Positions 1 through 9,356 of a stretch of DNA of 64,000 nt are shown piece by piece. Below the pieces are notes generated by a model. It did not search any database, was not told the origin of the DNA, and saw only the letters and a list, made by a program, of their open reading frames with translations. Position 1 is the first letter of the stretch. Every line of letters starts with the position of its first letter. Origin of the DNA: a candidate division Zixibacteria bacterium HGW-Zixibacteria-1 (GTDB lineage Bacteria; Zixibacteria; MSB-5A5; GN15; PGXB01); assembly GCA_002838945.1 (NCBI GenBank), contig PGXB01000002.1:89474-153473 (forward strand). The letters run 5' to 3'. Both the position numbers and the translations under genes were made by a program.

Positions 1-453
1 CTGTTGTTCCGGCTTCATCTGCTCCTTAAGCATTTTTCGCGCCAATTCGAGATTATACTTCGCATCGATATCATCAGGATTGATTTCCAGCGACCGCTGA
101 AATGACATGATCGCGTTTTGATAATCTCCCATTTTATAATAAACGTTACCCAGATTATAATGCGCCAGCGCCTCATTTTCAACATTATCCGTCACAAGCG
201 ATTTCTGCAGTTTATCGACCGCTTCCTCGTACTTTTGCTCATTACAAAGGGCCGTGCCGATATTGTAATCGAGCCCAGGTGTTTCGGGGCGTTCCACTTC
301 GGCCTGATGATAATAATCCAGCGCCGACTGGTAGTTTCCCTCCTTATAGGCCTTATTTCCTCTCGTCACCATATCGGAAAAATCATCGGCCCGGAGTGCG
401 CCGGCAATCAGCACCAGCAGGCCCGCCATAAAAATGCATTTATTCAGTCTCAT
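1..453 (-). CDS. batC: BatC-like TPR protein (3' end beyond window)
   Basis: I translated the 151 codons visible on the minus strand. They open with a signal peptide (MRLNKCIFMAGLLVLIAGA) followed by TPR units, for example around residues 30-65 (GNKAYKEGNYQSALDYY) and 95-130 (YNLGNVYYKMGDYQNAI). The gene runs off the left window edge, so its C-terminus is unseen. The start ATG overlaps the stop of the upstream batB in an ATGA junction, which implies translational coupling. A periplasmic TPR protein directly after two von Willebrand A (VWA) genes is the classical BatA-BatB-BatC order, so a scaffold for the Bat membrane complex is the likely role. The exact cellular function of Bat complexes is unsettled. 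Confidence 0.8.
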   Translation of the reverse strand, partial: MRLNKCIFMAGLLVLIAGALRADDFSDMVTRGNKAYKEGNYQSALDYYHQAEVERPETPGLDYNIGTALCNEQKYEEAVDKLQKSLVTDNVENEALAHYNLGNVYYKMGDYQNAIMSFQRSLEINPDDIDAKYNLELARKMLKEQMKPEQQ

Positions 454-1469
454 CGTTCTTCGATTCTCCCCGGCTTTCTCTTCTCGGAAACGAAAAACTC
501 CAGCACAATCAGCAGAATGGCGAGAATCAGGGGATACTGGAACCGGTCCTCATATTGCATCATCATTTTGCCTTCCAGCTCCTTTTTTTCCATCTTGCTG
601 ATTTCATCGTAGACTTTGTCCAGTTCCATCTCGCCGGCCGTGGCGTGATAATATTTTCCGCCCGTCGCCATGGCCACTTTCTGAAGGGTTATTTCATCAA
701 GTTTGGTAACGATAACTTCACCCTTTTGATCCTTCTTATAACCGACCCTGTTCCCCTGACGGTCGGTGACCGGGATCGGTTCGCCAACTGTGGAACCGAT
801 GCCGATCGGGAAAATTTTTATCCCCTGCTTCCGGGCCTCATCAGCCGCCGGAATCGCCTTCTGCGTCTGATCCTCGCCGTCGGTTAGAAGGATCAGTACT
901 TTATGTTTACGTTCCTGGGTTTCAAAAGCTTCCGTCGCTTTATCGATCGCATCGCCGATGGCCGTCCCTTGTTGCGGGATAAGCCCGACATCCACCACAT
1001 CGAGAAAAATCTGGGCCGCGGTGTAATCAAGGGTCAGCGGACACTGAATAAAAGCCTCACCGGCAAAAGCCACCAGCCCGATCCGGTCGCCCTGAAGACG
1101 GTCAATGATTCCCCGGACCTCCTGGCGGGCCTTGTCGATTCGGCTCGGCTTCATGTCCTCAGCCAGCATGGAATTGGAAACGTCGATGGCGATAACAATA
1201 TCGATCCCCTCGCGCTTCATCATTTCCATATGCGTGCCGCACTGAAGCTGCGAAAGAGTCACCACCAGAAACAGAACCCCGGCCAGCAGCATGGCCGCCT
1301 TGCCGCCCTGTCGGGCGAATGATATATACGGTGAGGTTTTCAGCAGCAAGAACAGATCTCCGAAACGCTCCAGAATCTTTTTCTTGCGGCTTATACTCCA
1401 TATATAGAATATGGCCAGAACAACAATCAATCCCATAAGGGCCAGATAATGTGGTGCTGCAAATCTCAT
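450..1469 (-). CDS. batB: BatB-like VWA-domain membrane protein
   Basis: The 339-residue protein has an N-terminal membrane helix (about 8-28) and a second at about 55-75. A VWA domain (about 88-290) and a C-terminal helix (about 310-330) follow. The MIDAS metal site is intact: DVSNSM, then GTAIGDA, then LLTDGED. This is the BatA/BatB architecture, a membrane-anchored VWA domain thought to work with a MoxR ATPase. It lies 25 bp after batA and overlaps the next gene by 4 bp. Assigning B rather than A rests only on gene order, because the two VWA proteins are paralogues. Confidence 0.85.
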   Translation of the reverse strand: MRFAAPHYLALMGLIVVLAIFYIWSISRKKKILERFGDLFLLLKTSPYISFARQGGKAAMLLAGVLFLVVTLSQLQCGTHMEMMKREGIDIVIAIDVSNSMLAEDMKPSRIDKARQEVRGIIDRLQGDRIGLVAFAGEAFIQCPLTLDYTAAQIFLDVVDVGLIPQQGTAIGDAIDKATEAFETQERKHKVLILLTDGEDQTQKAIPAADEARKQGIKIFPIGIGSTVGEPIPVTDRQGNRVGYKKDQKGEVIVTKLDEITLQKVAMATGGKYYHATAGEMELDKVYDEISKMEKKELEGKMMMQYEDRFQYPLILAILLIVLEFFVSEKRKPGRIEER

Positions 1470-1494
1470 AACATAGTATACAATCTTACTATTA

Positions 1495-2532
1495 TTACGG
1501 TATTTTCCTGAATACTGTCTGGCTCAGGAACATTTCCAGAACCAGCAAACCGAAGCCAAACATGACAAACATGGAAAACAGCTCTCGATACTGAACATAC
1601 TCGCTGACTTTGATCTCGGTTTTTTCCATACTGTCAATCTCAGAATAAATATCTTCAAGTTCTTTTTCCGAGCGGGCGCGAAAATATTTGCCGCCCGTCT
1701 TCTGTGCTATCTGCTGAAGGGTCTCTTCATCAATCTCATTCGGCATATATATATAACGTTTACCGAAAATCGGATCATCGACCGGATACATGGCATTACC
1801 CGGCTTGCCGGCGCCGATCGTATAAATTTTAACATTCATCGTCTTGGCAATGGTGGCCGCGGTAAGCGGATCGATCTGGCCGGCATTATTGACGCCATCA
1901 GTAAGCAAAATTATCACTTTTGACTTGGACGGCGATTCCCGCAGGCGGTTAACGCAGTTGGCCAGCGCCATGCCGATGGCGGTGCCGTCCTTGATCATGC
2001 CGAATTTAACCTGATCGAGGAAATTCAGCAGGATACCGTAATCAAGAGTCAGCGGGCACTGCGTAAATGACGACTGGGAGAATATTACCAAACCGATCCG
2101 GTCACTGGTTCGTTTCTGCACGAATTTCTTGATCTCTTCCTTGGCCACATACAGCCGATTATGCGGCTTGAAATCTTCCGCCTTCATCGAGCCGGAGACA
2201 TCAAGCGCCAGCATGATATCGATTCCCTCGGATGAAACCTCACGATTCTCGGTCCCGGCCTGCGGACGGGCGAAAGCGACGACGAACAAAACCAGCGCCA
2301 ATATCCTCAGAATAGGCAGAATAAAGCGAAGTTTCTGGCGGCCGGTTCTGACTGATCTTTTGACTATTTTCAAATCGGAATATTTTATCGATGCCGAATG
2401 ATACCGCCGCTTCTTTAGATTGAAATAAATCATCAAGGCGATTATGGTCGCGCAGACTGCAAAAATAACCAGAGCCGGGATATAAATATCCTGCTCGAAT
2501 AATGTTATATGGAAGCCGGCAAATCTAAACAT
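1495..2532 (-). CDS. batA: BatA-like VWA-domain membrane protein
   Basis: I place the start at the ATG at 2532 (MFRFAGFHITLFEQD). The frame is open further upstream, but that part lies inside the previous gene, and a GGGAGG motif sits just before this ATG. The protein has a membrane helix near residues 17-37, a second near 65-85 and a VWA domain with a complete MIDAS (DVSGSM, DGTAIGMAL, LLTDGVNNAG). A final helix lies near 325-340. It is paralogous to the following batB gene and overlaps the preceding gene by 8 bp. The expected role is a metal-binding platform of the Bat complex, regulated by MoxR. Confidence 0.87.
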   Translation of the reverse strand: MFRFAGFHITLFEQDIYIPALVIFAVCATIIALMIYFNLKKRRYHSASIKYSDLKIVKRSVRTGRQKLRFILPILRILALVLFVVAFARPQAGTENREVSSEGIDIMLALDVSGSMKAEDFKPHNRLYVAKEEIKKFVQKRTSDRIGLVIFSQSSFTQCPLTLDYGILLNFLDQVKFGMIKDGTAIGMALANCVNRLRESPSKSKVIILLTDGVNNAGQIDPLTAATIAKTMNVKIYTIGAGKPGNAMYPVDDPIFGKRYIYMPNEIDEETLQQIAQKTGGKYFRARSEKELEDIYSEIDSMEKTEIKVSEYVQYRELFSMFVMFGFGLLVLEMFLSQTVFRKIP

Positions 2533-3538
2533 TACCGCCTCCCGGCCCCTCCGCCGTTGCAATAGCCACCGCCGGCACGACTTTGGTACGCTCATAATTT
2601 CTAACGACATCAATTATGGCGCAGGCCTCATCAAAATCGACATTCGCCTTGGCCGTTTCCGGAATATATTTGGCAAATTTGACCAGGTCGGCAAATTCCA
2701 GAAAACTCTTTACTCTTGCGGCCGTGGGCGGCTCGATATCTATATCATTCATCATTGATGTGAACTCATAAGTGGTCATATCAAGGACCGGGACATTATA
2801 GACACGCTGCAAAAATTCCCGGACAATATCGGACAACTCAACATAAAAAAGCTTGAATTCACCGGCGGCAGGATAATTCTTCTCTTTAAGAAAGGCCAAT
2901 TGTTCAAAGGCAATTTCCCACGGTTTTCGGGTATCGACCGGCGCTTTCTCCTCCTCTTTATGCCGGAAAATGCGCCATAATATGAGACCGACTATGAGGA
3001 TAAAAATCGCACCCGCCGCGGCATAGTACCACCATGGCCATTTCGACTTAAAATCGATCGGAGCCTTAAGATCGCGGATATCGGTGGTGTCGGCGCCTTC
3101 GGCCAGAAGTGACCTGACTTTTATCGGGACCGGCTCGGAAATAAGAACCTTTCGCGTGCTGTCGGAAAGCATGAATTCAACCGGTATCGGAGGAATAAGA
3201 TAATCCCCTGTTGTGAAAGTTGTCAGCATGAACCGGCTTTCGGTTCGGATACTGCCATCCTCCAGACGTTTTTCGGGAAGATCCTCATAGTTTTTCACAT
3301 CGAAAGAGCCCAGGTTGGCGCCGATCGGCGGCGGTGTCAGGATGACATCGGAATCATGGATGATGGCCAGACTATAGGTAATCAGGTCGCCGATATAAAT
3401 TTCGGCGCGATCGACCGAGGTCTCGATGGTAATCCCCGGCGCCGAAGTTACCGTATCGACCGCTTCAATATCCTGCGCCCTGACCGTTAGAGGCGACAAT
3501 ACCGCCAGAATAGCCATTATGTAAATCAATCGTTTCAT
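2525..3538 (-). CDS. BatD-like/DUF4381-type single-pass protein
   Basis: The 337-residue protein has a signal peptide (1-21, ending VRAQ), an extracytoplasmic beta-rich region (about 30-150) and one transmembrane helix (about 169-188, WWYYAAAGAIFILIVGLILW). A charged helical cytoplasmic part carries a VREFLQR motif. This layout resembles the DUF4381/BatD-type proteins found with BatA. The ATG overlaps the upstream glycosyltransferase stop by 4 bp. A second protein of the same plan begins the operon at 10235, so the locus carries two of them. The family assignment comes from architecture and context rather than a diagnostic motif. Confidence 0.65.
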   Translation of the reverse strand: MKRLIYIMAILAVLSPLTVRAQDIEAVDTVTSAPGITIETSVDRAEIYIGDLITYSLAIIHDSDVILTPPPIGANLGSFDVKNYEDLPEKRLEDGSIRTESRFMLTTFTTGDYLIPPIPVEFMLSDSTRKVLISEPVPIKVRSLLAEGADTTDIRDLKAPIDFKSKWPWWYYAAAGAIFILIVGLILWRIFRHKEEEKAPVDTRKPWEIAFEQLAFLKEKNYPAAGEFKLFYVELSDIVREFLQRVYNVPVLDMTTYEFTSMMNDIDIEPPTAARVKSFLEFADLVKFAKYIPETAKANVDFDEACAIIDVVRNYERTKVVPAVAIATAEGPGGGNV

Positions 3539-5037
3539 TTTCTTTTATACACCGCGGCTACGTCGGATTTATACGTTCTGTCATAATTTTCCGCCATTAA
3601 ATCGGCATAATATGGCTGCTCACTGTTTTGCAAAACAACTAAATTCGGAATTTTTTGCGCAACCTGGTCTTTCAAATAAATCCCGTCGCACAAGTTGCAC
3701 TTCAAATACTCTTCATGCGATAACGGTATGCCCAGGTCATAGCCGACAATTTCCGTATATCTGAGCGGTGTCTGCCCGGTAATGAATGTATATCCCGCCC
3801 ATCCTGAGAAAACCGTATCCGTCTCTGAGGCAACCGCCAGCATATGATCGGTAACCTCCCTGACATTCGTTATCCGGAATATCTGATCATGACCCCTCAT
3901 GCCGAAAAGAAAGATGGCAAAATATGGCACCAGCGAAACAACATAAAGCGCCGTCGCTCCGCCAATCATTATTTTAACTGTCGCCGGCTTGACCTTCTCT
4001 TTGAACCATTCCGACAAGAATTGAATACTGAACGCCCCGACAATAATGGCAAACATCAGATAATTATCGACATATCTTCTGGCCATCGGATGCGGTATTG
4101 TAAAGACAATGGCTATCAGGGCAAGATTTAGTACTGCCATACCTTCAGCTTTGATAAACAGGTCTTTGAGCCTGACAATTTTCTTCTTTCTAAAAAGAAA
4201 TATTACAGATACAACAGCCAGTGTAAAAATAATCAGCAAATGCGGGTCAATCAGAACCCGATAGAGAGTGACGAGACGATTCATTACTATATCGCCCAGC
4301 GAGCGGTTAATGTCACGGGTCATTTGAAATATAACATTTCCGTAATAAAACTTCTCAAACGAATTGGCAATAACCAGGGCGTTTGGAAGTGATAACGGTA
4401 TCATCGACAAAATCATAATCCAAAAGTTGCGCCGTCGGTGTTCCTGCGACAGATAATAAACCGAAAGGACATAAGCCGGCAATAGTACCATGAAAAGGGA
4501 TCGAAAACTGATAAGCAAGGATAGGAATAATCCCGAAATGATCAGATATAACAGCCGCTGGCTGTCTCTGAACAACAGCCAGAAATAAAATGTCGCCAGC
4601 GAAAAGAAACCGGTAAAGGGTATTACTTTGAAAGTCGAATGCCAGGCCAATGACATCCCGGAAAAGGCGTACATGAACAGGGCAATGGCCGCAATCCTGA
4701 GGTCTCCGGTTACTTTATAGACTATCAATGTCAAAAACCCCGCCGAGAGAAAGCCGGCCAATACGGCGAAAGCGCACATAGTATAAAATGAGTCCCAGCC
4801 GCCCGAGGCCACCGATGAGAACACCAGCGGAAGGCCCGCGAATTGCGTGTAGAAAAAGTCGGCATACGGCGCCATGCCATCGGCAATCATTCGTGATGCA
4901 TTGAGGTAAAAGCCCTCATCGGCGTCGATTATCCGATAAGCGGCGAATATCCCCAGCAATATCAAATGGACTGACAATATCGCCGGAATTATGTATTTAT
5001 ATTTTTTTGTCTGATCACTATACATTATTATATTCAA
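3535..5037 (-). CDS. GT-C type membrane glycosyltransferase (copy 2)
   Basis: This polytopic protein of about 500 residues (roughly ten hydrophobic segments) has an acidic motif in the first external loop (DADEGFY). That is where GT39/ArnT-like lipid-linked sugar transferases carry their catalytic acidic residue. A C-terminal soluble part ends DVAAVYKRK. It is clearly paralogous to the next upstream gene: both have FLSAG/LLSA helices after a GGW(D/E)SFY motif, an AWHSTFK motif, HPM(A/T)R and TPLRYTE. The frame opens at TTG (5037), overlapping the previous stop by 4 bp; an ATG four codons later is an alternative. Donor and acceptor cannot be told. Its position inside a Bat operon is unusual. 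Confidence 0.7.
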   Translation of the reverse strand: MNIIMYSDQTKKYKYIIPAILSVHLILLGIFAAYRIIDADEGFYLNASRMIADGMAPYADFFYTQFAGLPLVFSSVASGGWDSFYTMCAFAVLAGFLSAGFLTLIVYKVTGDLRIAAIALFMYAFSGMSLAWHSTFKVIPFTGFFSLATFYFWLLFRDSQRLLYLIISGLFLSLLISFRSLFMVLLPAYVLSVYYLSQEHRRRNFWIMILSMIPLSLPNALVIANSFEKFYYGNVIFQMTRDINRSLGDIVMNRLVTLYRVLIDPHLLIIFTLAVVSVIFLFRKKKIVRLKDLFIKAEGMAVLNLALIAIVFTIPHPMARRYVDNYLMFAIIVGAFSIQFLSEWFKEKVKPATVKIMIGGATALYVVSLVPYFAIFLFGMRGHDQIFRITNVREVTDHMLAVASETDTVFSGWAGYTFITGQTPLRYTEIVGYDLGIPLSHEEYLKCNLCDGIYLKDQVAQKIPNLVVLQNSEQPYYADLMAENYDRTYKSDVAAVYKRK

Positions 5038-6506
5038 CGTCTCTTATAAATACTGACCACATCGGATTGGTACGCCTTTTCATAATTCAACTCCAGGATA
5101 TCGGCATAGTACTCCGGCGTATCATAAACATTCACGACCAGTGACGGCGATTTCTCACCAAGTTTTTCGCGCAAATATGTCCTGTCGCATAACTTATGTT
5201 TGAGAAACTCTTTATGCTCCAAGGGTAGATTATATTCATGCGCCACCAGTTCGGTATATCGAAGAGGTGTCTGCCGCGTAAAAAACAGGTATCCCGGCCA
5301 TTCCGACAGAACGGTATCGGCTTCGCCGCCCAGCGCCAGCATTTCAGAGGTCACCTTTTTTATTTCCGAAATGCGATACCGATTGTCATGCGCACGAACC
5401 CCGAATATGAAAATGACAAAATATGGTATAAGGCCGAGAACATACACTGCAGCCACCGCCGTCACCAGACTTTTTCCATAAACCGGCCGAATTCGTTCTT
5501 CGAGCCTTCTTAACAGGACCGGCAAAGCCAGGACTATTATTATAATGGCAAATCCAAGATATTGTTCGATGTACTGGCGGGTCATGGGGTGCGGCAAAAC
5601 ATAAACCCCAAAGATCAGGGCAAAATTCATCAGCGCCATTCCCTTCGGTGTTTTAACCAAATCCCCCGGCAGCTTCATTCCTGAACGTAAGAGATATCCA
5701 ATCGAGAATACTGCCAGTATCATCAAAATTAGCAGTTGAGGATCAATCACCGCCTTCGCCAGTACTTCCAGTTTACTTCCAATTATTGATACAAAACTCC
5801 TGTCGACATCTTTGTAAAGATGGAACATGAGGTTGCCATAAAAGAAATTGGCCGATGAATCATATATTCTAATTAGAGTCGGTCCGGTAAACGGCATCAA
5901 AGAAACCAGGAAAATTAAAACGTTCCGGACTCTGATACCCTGCGATAAAGCGAGAATTGAAATTATGTAAAGCGGTAGAAGTACGATGAATACTGATCTG
6001 AAATTAATCAGAGCTGAAAGCAGAAGCCCGGTTAGAATTAAATCTGTCACTTTTCTATTTTCATAATATCTCAGCCAGAAGAAAAAGGTCGCCAGAGAAA
6101 AGAAATGCGTAAACGGCAGGGTCTTGAATGTCGAATGCCAGGCGATAAACAGCCCGCTGAAAACGTACAGGAATAGAGCCGCTAATGTCGCCTTCGAATC
6201 ACCGGTCATCTTATGTACTGTGATCGTTAAAATTATAGCGGAGAGAAGCCCGGCCAGCACGGCGAACCCGCGAAGGAGGTAAAACGACTCCCAGCCACCG
6301 GCTCCGAAGGGTGCAAAGAGCGACGGCATCATCGACATCTGCATATAAAAGAAATCCGAATACGGCTGCATCCCAAGATGCACCATGCGGGTAGCAATGG
6401 CATACAGGCCCTCATCATGGTCGGTCAGCCGGACAGCGGCAAAAACCGCCAGCAAAACGACATGAATCGCAAGCAACAAAAAAATGGTTCGAAGATGCTT
6501 TCTCAC
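5034..6506 (-). CDS. GT-C type membrane glycosyltransferase (copy 1)
   Basis: The 490-residue polytopic protein has an N-terminal signal-anchor helix, the DHDEGLY acidic loop motif typical of GT-C enzymes and about ten membrane spans. The soluble C-terminus ends DVVSIYKRR. It starts with GTG, two bases after the preceding TPR gene, and overlaps its tandem paralogue by 4 bp. Shared motifs across the whole length show a tandem duplication that has since diverged. The reaction is probably transfer of a sugar from a polyprenyl-phosphate donor to an acceptor outside the cytoplasm. This follows from the fold class, not from any direct evidence. Confidence 0.7.
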   Translation of the reverse strand: MRKHLRTIFLLLAIHVVLLAVFAAVRLTDHDEGLYAIATRMVHLGMQPYSDFFYMQMSMMPSLFAPFGAGGWESFYLLRGFAVLAGLLSAIILTITVHKMTGDSKATLAALFLYVFSGLFIAWHSTFKTLPFTHFFSLATFFFWLRYYENRKVTDLILTGLLLSALINFRSVFIVLLPLYIISILALSQGIRVRNVLIFLVSLMPFTGPTLIRIYDSSANFFYGNLMFHLYKDVDRSFVSIIGSKLEVLAKAVIDPQLLILMILAVFSIGYLLRSGMKLPGDLVKTPKGMALMNFALIFGVYVLPHPMTRQYIEQYLGFAIIIIVLALPVLLRRLEERIRPVYGKSLVTAVAAVYVLGLIPYFVIFIFGVRAHDNRYRISEIKKVTSEMLALGGEADTVLSEWPGYLFFTRQTPLRYTELVAHEYNLPLEHKEFLKHKLCDRTYLREKLGEKSPSLVVNVYDTPEYYADILELNYEKAYQSDVVSIYKRR

Positions 6507-6508
6507 CG

Positions 6509-7435
6509 CTATTTTACATTCTCCTCAAATATCTTCACATTTTCGGCTGCCGAGAGTTTGGCGACATATTCTCCGAAAGCCTGCTGAGCCTTTTCCTGCT
6601 GATAGCTCATAAGCACCTGCGCCTTCACTTCATCGTACGGTTTACCCTCGAATTTGCCGTCTTTATTGGCCTTATAATAATTTTTCATGTCGGTGGTATC
6701 TATATTGATCTGCGGCATAACCTTTTCGACCGCATATTTCTCGATCAAAAGCTGCTTTTCGAGCATTTCTTTTTTCTTTGCAATATCAGGGTCGTTTTCC
6801 ATCCCTTCGCGTATCGCCGCGCGATACATCAACTCCATCCCGATGTACTGGTTAAGAAACAGCCTCTTGCCTTCTTTGCCGACAAATTGCTTCTGCGCCT
6901 CGGTCGGAAGCGTCTGTATCTCTTCATTCAACTGCGACAGAAAAATCGGCACATCGCCTATCTTGGCCACCATCTTATCGCCCTCATGCCCGGCATAGAC
7001 AGAGTCGATATTGGTGCTTTTATCGAGTTCTCGTTTGGCATCGACAATCCGTCCCATCTTTTCCAGCGAAGCAACCAGGTTTTTACCGGCTTCGGCATAA
7101 AAACTCCCGTCCTGATTGAGCGAACGTGCCTTGACATAATGCGCCGCCGCGTTTTCATAATCCCGAAGATTGTCAAAATAAATTTTGGCGATCAGATAAT
7201 TGATATTGGCACGGGTTTCCGGGTCGAGGGCGCGGTCGGTCAGGATTGTATTGTACTCATCTATTGCCGCCTGGTATAGGTTGTTGTCGGCCAGCTCGCC
7301 GGCCAGGTTCTTTTCGGTCCGATAATCACTCCCGGAGCCGTTACTTGATGAAATGAATACCATGTACGCCACCAGGCACAGCGTAATCACGCTCACAAGC
7401 AGTATAATTATTGCTGATGATTTTCCGTTAGCCAT
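6509..7435 (-). CDS. Membrane-anchored TPR protein with SurA_N-like C-terminal region
   Basis: The 308-residue protein has an N-terminal anchor helix (about 8-28), then TPR-like repeats (about 45-150: NLYQAAIDEYNTIL, YENAAAHYVKARSL). The C-terminal part resembles the chaperone region of SurA/PrsA: a VAKIGDVPI segment, a QYIGMELMYRAA helix and a KKEMLEKQLLIEKY helix. No parvulin (PPIase) domain is present. The SD AGAGGC precedes the ATG. Lying between the DUF58 gene and the glycosyltransferases, it probably acts in the periplasm as a scaffold or chaperone for the Bat complex. The function is inferred. Confidence 0.6.
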   Translation of the reverse strand: MANGKSSAIIILLVSVITLCLVAYMVFISSSNGSGSDYRTEKNLAGELADNNLYQAAIDEYNTILTDRALDPETRANINYLIAKIYFDNLRDYENAAAHYVKARSLNQDGSFYAEAGKNLVASLEKMGRIVDAKRELDKSTNIDSVYAGHEGDKMVAKIGDVPIFLSQLNEEIQTLPTEAQKQFVGKEGKRLFLNQYIGMELMYRAAIREGMENDPDIAKKKEMLEKQLLIEKYAVEKVMPQINIDTTDMKNYYKANKDGKFEGKPYDEVKAQVLMSYQQEKAQQAFGEYVAKLSAAENVKIFEENVK

Positions 7436-7448
7436 ATCTTTGCCTCTA

Positions 7449-8324
7449 TTAATGCCTTTTCTCCCTCATTTTGAAAAAGTTGATCAGCGGCAGTATGTAC
7501 GACTGATTGGTGATAATTTGGATAAAATCCAGGTTTATCAGTCGCAATGATCGCTTCAAACCGAAATTATCCGCCTCGGCCTGAGCCGCAAAATCGCTTC
7601 GGAAGGCGTCCGAAGCCGTATCAATCAGAAGTGTCTCCCCCGTTTCGGCATCCTCAAGTTCAATCAACCCGACATTTTCGAACTGCAATTCGCGCGGGTC
7701 GGATATCTTAAGGGCAATCACATCATGTTTGCGGTTGGCGATCCGAAGCGGCGTCATGTAATCCTCCGACAGGAAATCCGAAATCAGGAACACCACCGAC
7801 TTTTTCTTGATGACCCGATTGAAATATTCCAGCGCACCGGATATGTCGGTCCGCGTCCCCTCAGGCTTGAAATGAAGGACCTCTCTGACCAGGCGAAGAA
7901 CATGCGACTTCCCTTTTTTGGGCGGGATGAATTTCTCGATCTTGTCGGTAAAAATTATCATCCCGACCTTATCGTTGTTCTTGACCGCCGAGAATGAAAG
8001 CACGGCACAAAGTTCGGCGGCGGCGTCGGCTTTGTACCGCTCGCGGGTACCGAAAGCGCCCGATGATGAAGCATCGACCAGAAAGATAACCGAAAGTTCA
8101 CGCTCCTCGCGAAATTTCTTCACGTGGGGGTAGCCCGTTCGGGCGGTGACGTTCCAGTCAATCAGGCGAATATCATCGCCCGGCTGGTATTGCCGGACCT
8201 CCTCGAATTCCATTCCCTGCCCTTTGAAGGTGGAATGGTACTCACCCGAGAAAAGATCATTTACCAGCCGTTTGGTACGGATTTCGATCCGCCTGATTTT
8301 CTTGAAAAGCTCTTTCTGATCCAT
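7449..8324 (-). CDS. DUF58-domain protein
   Basis: The 291-residue soluble protein carries the DUF58 signature (YQPGDDIRLIDWNVTART), followed by a VWA-like region with a DASSS metal motif and an FLISDFL segment. DUF58 proteins are regular partners of MoxR ATPases and Bat VWA proteins. Here the gene follows moxR by 18 bp, the standard order. It probably links the cytoplasmic ATPase to the membrane VWA proteins. Confidence 0.9.
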   Translation of the reverse strand: MDQKELFKKIRRIEIRTKRLVNDLFSGEYHSTFKGQGMEFEEVRQYQPGDDIRLIDWNVTARTGYPHVKKFREERELSVIFLVDASSSGAFGTRERYKADAAAELCAVLSFSAVKNNDKVGMIIFTDKIEKFIPPKKGKSHVLRLVREVLHFKPEGTRTDISGALEYFNRVIKKKSVVFLISDFLSEDYMTPLRIANRKHDVIALKISDPRELQFENVGLIELEDAETGETLLIDTASDAFRSDFAAQAEADNFGLKRSLRLINLDFIQIITNQSYILPLINFFKMREKRH

Positions 8325-8342
8325 GGCGCGCTCTCCGGCCGA

Positions 8343-9332
8343 TCATGGCACTTCAATAGTGTCAAACAACTGCTGTACGATATCATCCGAGGTCTTTTCC
8401 TCGGCTTCGGCCTCATAGGTGATAATTATCCGGTGTCGCAGGACATCGGGACCGATAGCTTTGATATCCTCGGGCGTGATGTATCCCCGGCCCCTGAGGA
8501 AAGCATGCGCCTTGGCCGCCAGGTTCAGATATATGGTGGCGCGGGGTGATGCGCCGTAACTGATAAAGTCCTTTATTGATGCCAGACCGTATTTTTCCGG
8601 TTCGCGAGTGGCAAAGACGATATTCAGGATATATTTCTTGACCTTGTCATCGACATAAATTTCCGAAATGACTTTTCTGGCGTTGACAATATCCTGGGGT
8701 GTAATCACTTTATCGACCTTGATCGGTTTGCCGGTGGTCATCCGGTCCATTATTTCACGCTCCTCGGATGGGGTCGGGTAGGTAACTTTCAGCTTGAGCA
8801 TAAAACGGTCGACCTGCGCTTCCGGAAGCGGATAAGTGCCTTCCTGCTCAATCGGGTTCTGGGTAGCCAGGACCAGAAACGGCTCATCCAGCTTATATGT
8901 ATTATCCCCGATTGTCACCTGGCGCTCCTGCATTGCTTCCAGCAAGGCCGACTGCACCTTGGCGGGAGCACGGTTGATTTCATCGGCCAGGATGATATTC
9001 GAAAATATCGGACCCTTCTTGACCGAAAATTCCCCCTTCTGGGGATTATATATCATGGTGCCGATAAGATCGGCCGGGAGAAGATCGGGCGTAAATTGTA
9101 TGCGCCGGAATTTCGTATCAATGGCATCCGACAAGGTCTTAACCGAAAGGGTCTTGGCCAGACCGGGGACACCTTCCAGCAGCACATGGCCGTCGGCCAG
9201 AATGCCCATCAGCAGTCGCTCCACCATATATTTCTGGCCGACAATTACGTTACTGATTTGTGAAAGCAATTTTTCGACAAATACCGATTCCTTCTCGACA
9301 ACCGCCTGAATCTGTTCAATGTCCTTGTTCAT
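8343..9332 (-). CDS. moxR: MoxR-family AAA+ ATPase
   Basis: The 329-residue AAA+ ATPase has Walker A in GVPGLAKT, Walker B in LADEINRAPAKVQSALLEAM, a sensor in LATQNPIEQEGTYPLPEAQ and a C-terminal lid with GASPRATIYL. These are hallmarks of the MoxR group, which acts as a chaperone-like ATPase on VWA-domain partners. A GGAGG SD sits four bases before the ATG. The context (batD-like upstream, DUF58 and batA/batB downstream) fits the canonical moxR-bat arrangement. Confidence 0.95.
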   Translation of the reverse strand: MNKDIEQIQAVVEKESVFVEKLLSQISNVIVGQKYMVERLLMGILADGHVLLEGVPGLAKTLSVKTLSDAIDTKFRRIQFTPDLLPADLIGTMIYNPQKGEFSVKKGPIFSNIILADEINRAPAKVQSALLEAMQERQVTIGDNTYKLDEPFLVLATQNPIEQEGTYPLPEAQVDRFMLKLKVTYPTPSEEREIMDRMTTGKPIKVDKVITPQDIVNARKVISEIYVDDKVKKYILNIVFATREPEKYGLASIKDFISYGASPRATIYLNLAAKAHAFLRGRGYITPEDIKAIGPDVLRHRIIITYEAEAEEKTSDDIVQQLFDTIEVP

Positions 9333-9356
9333 TTTGCCTCCAATTTATGACAACAT

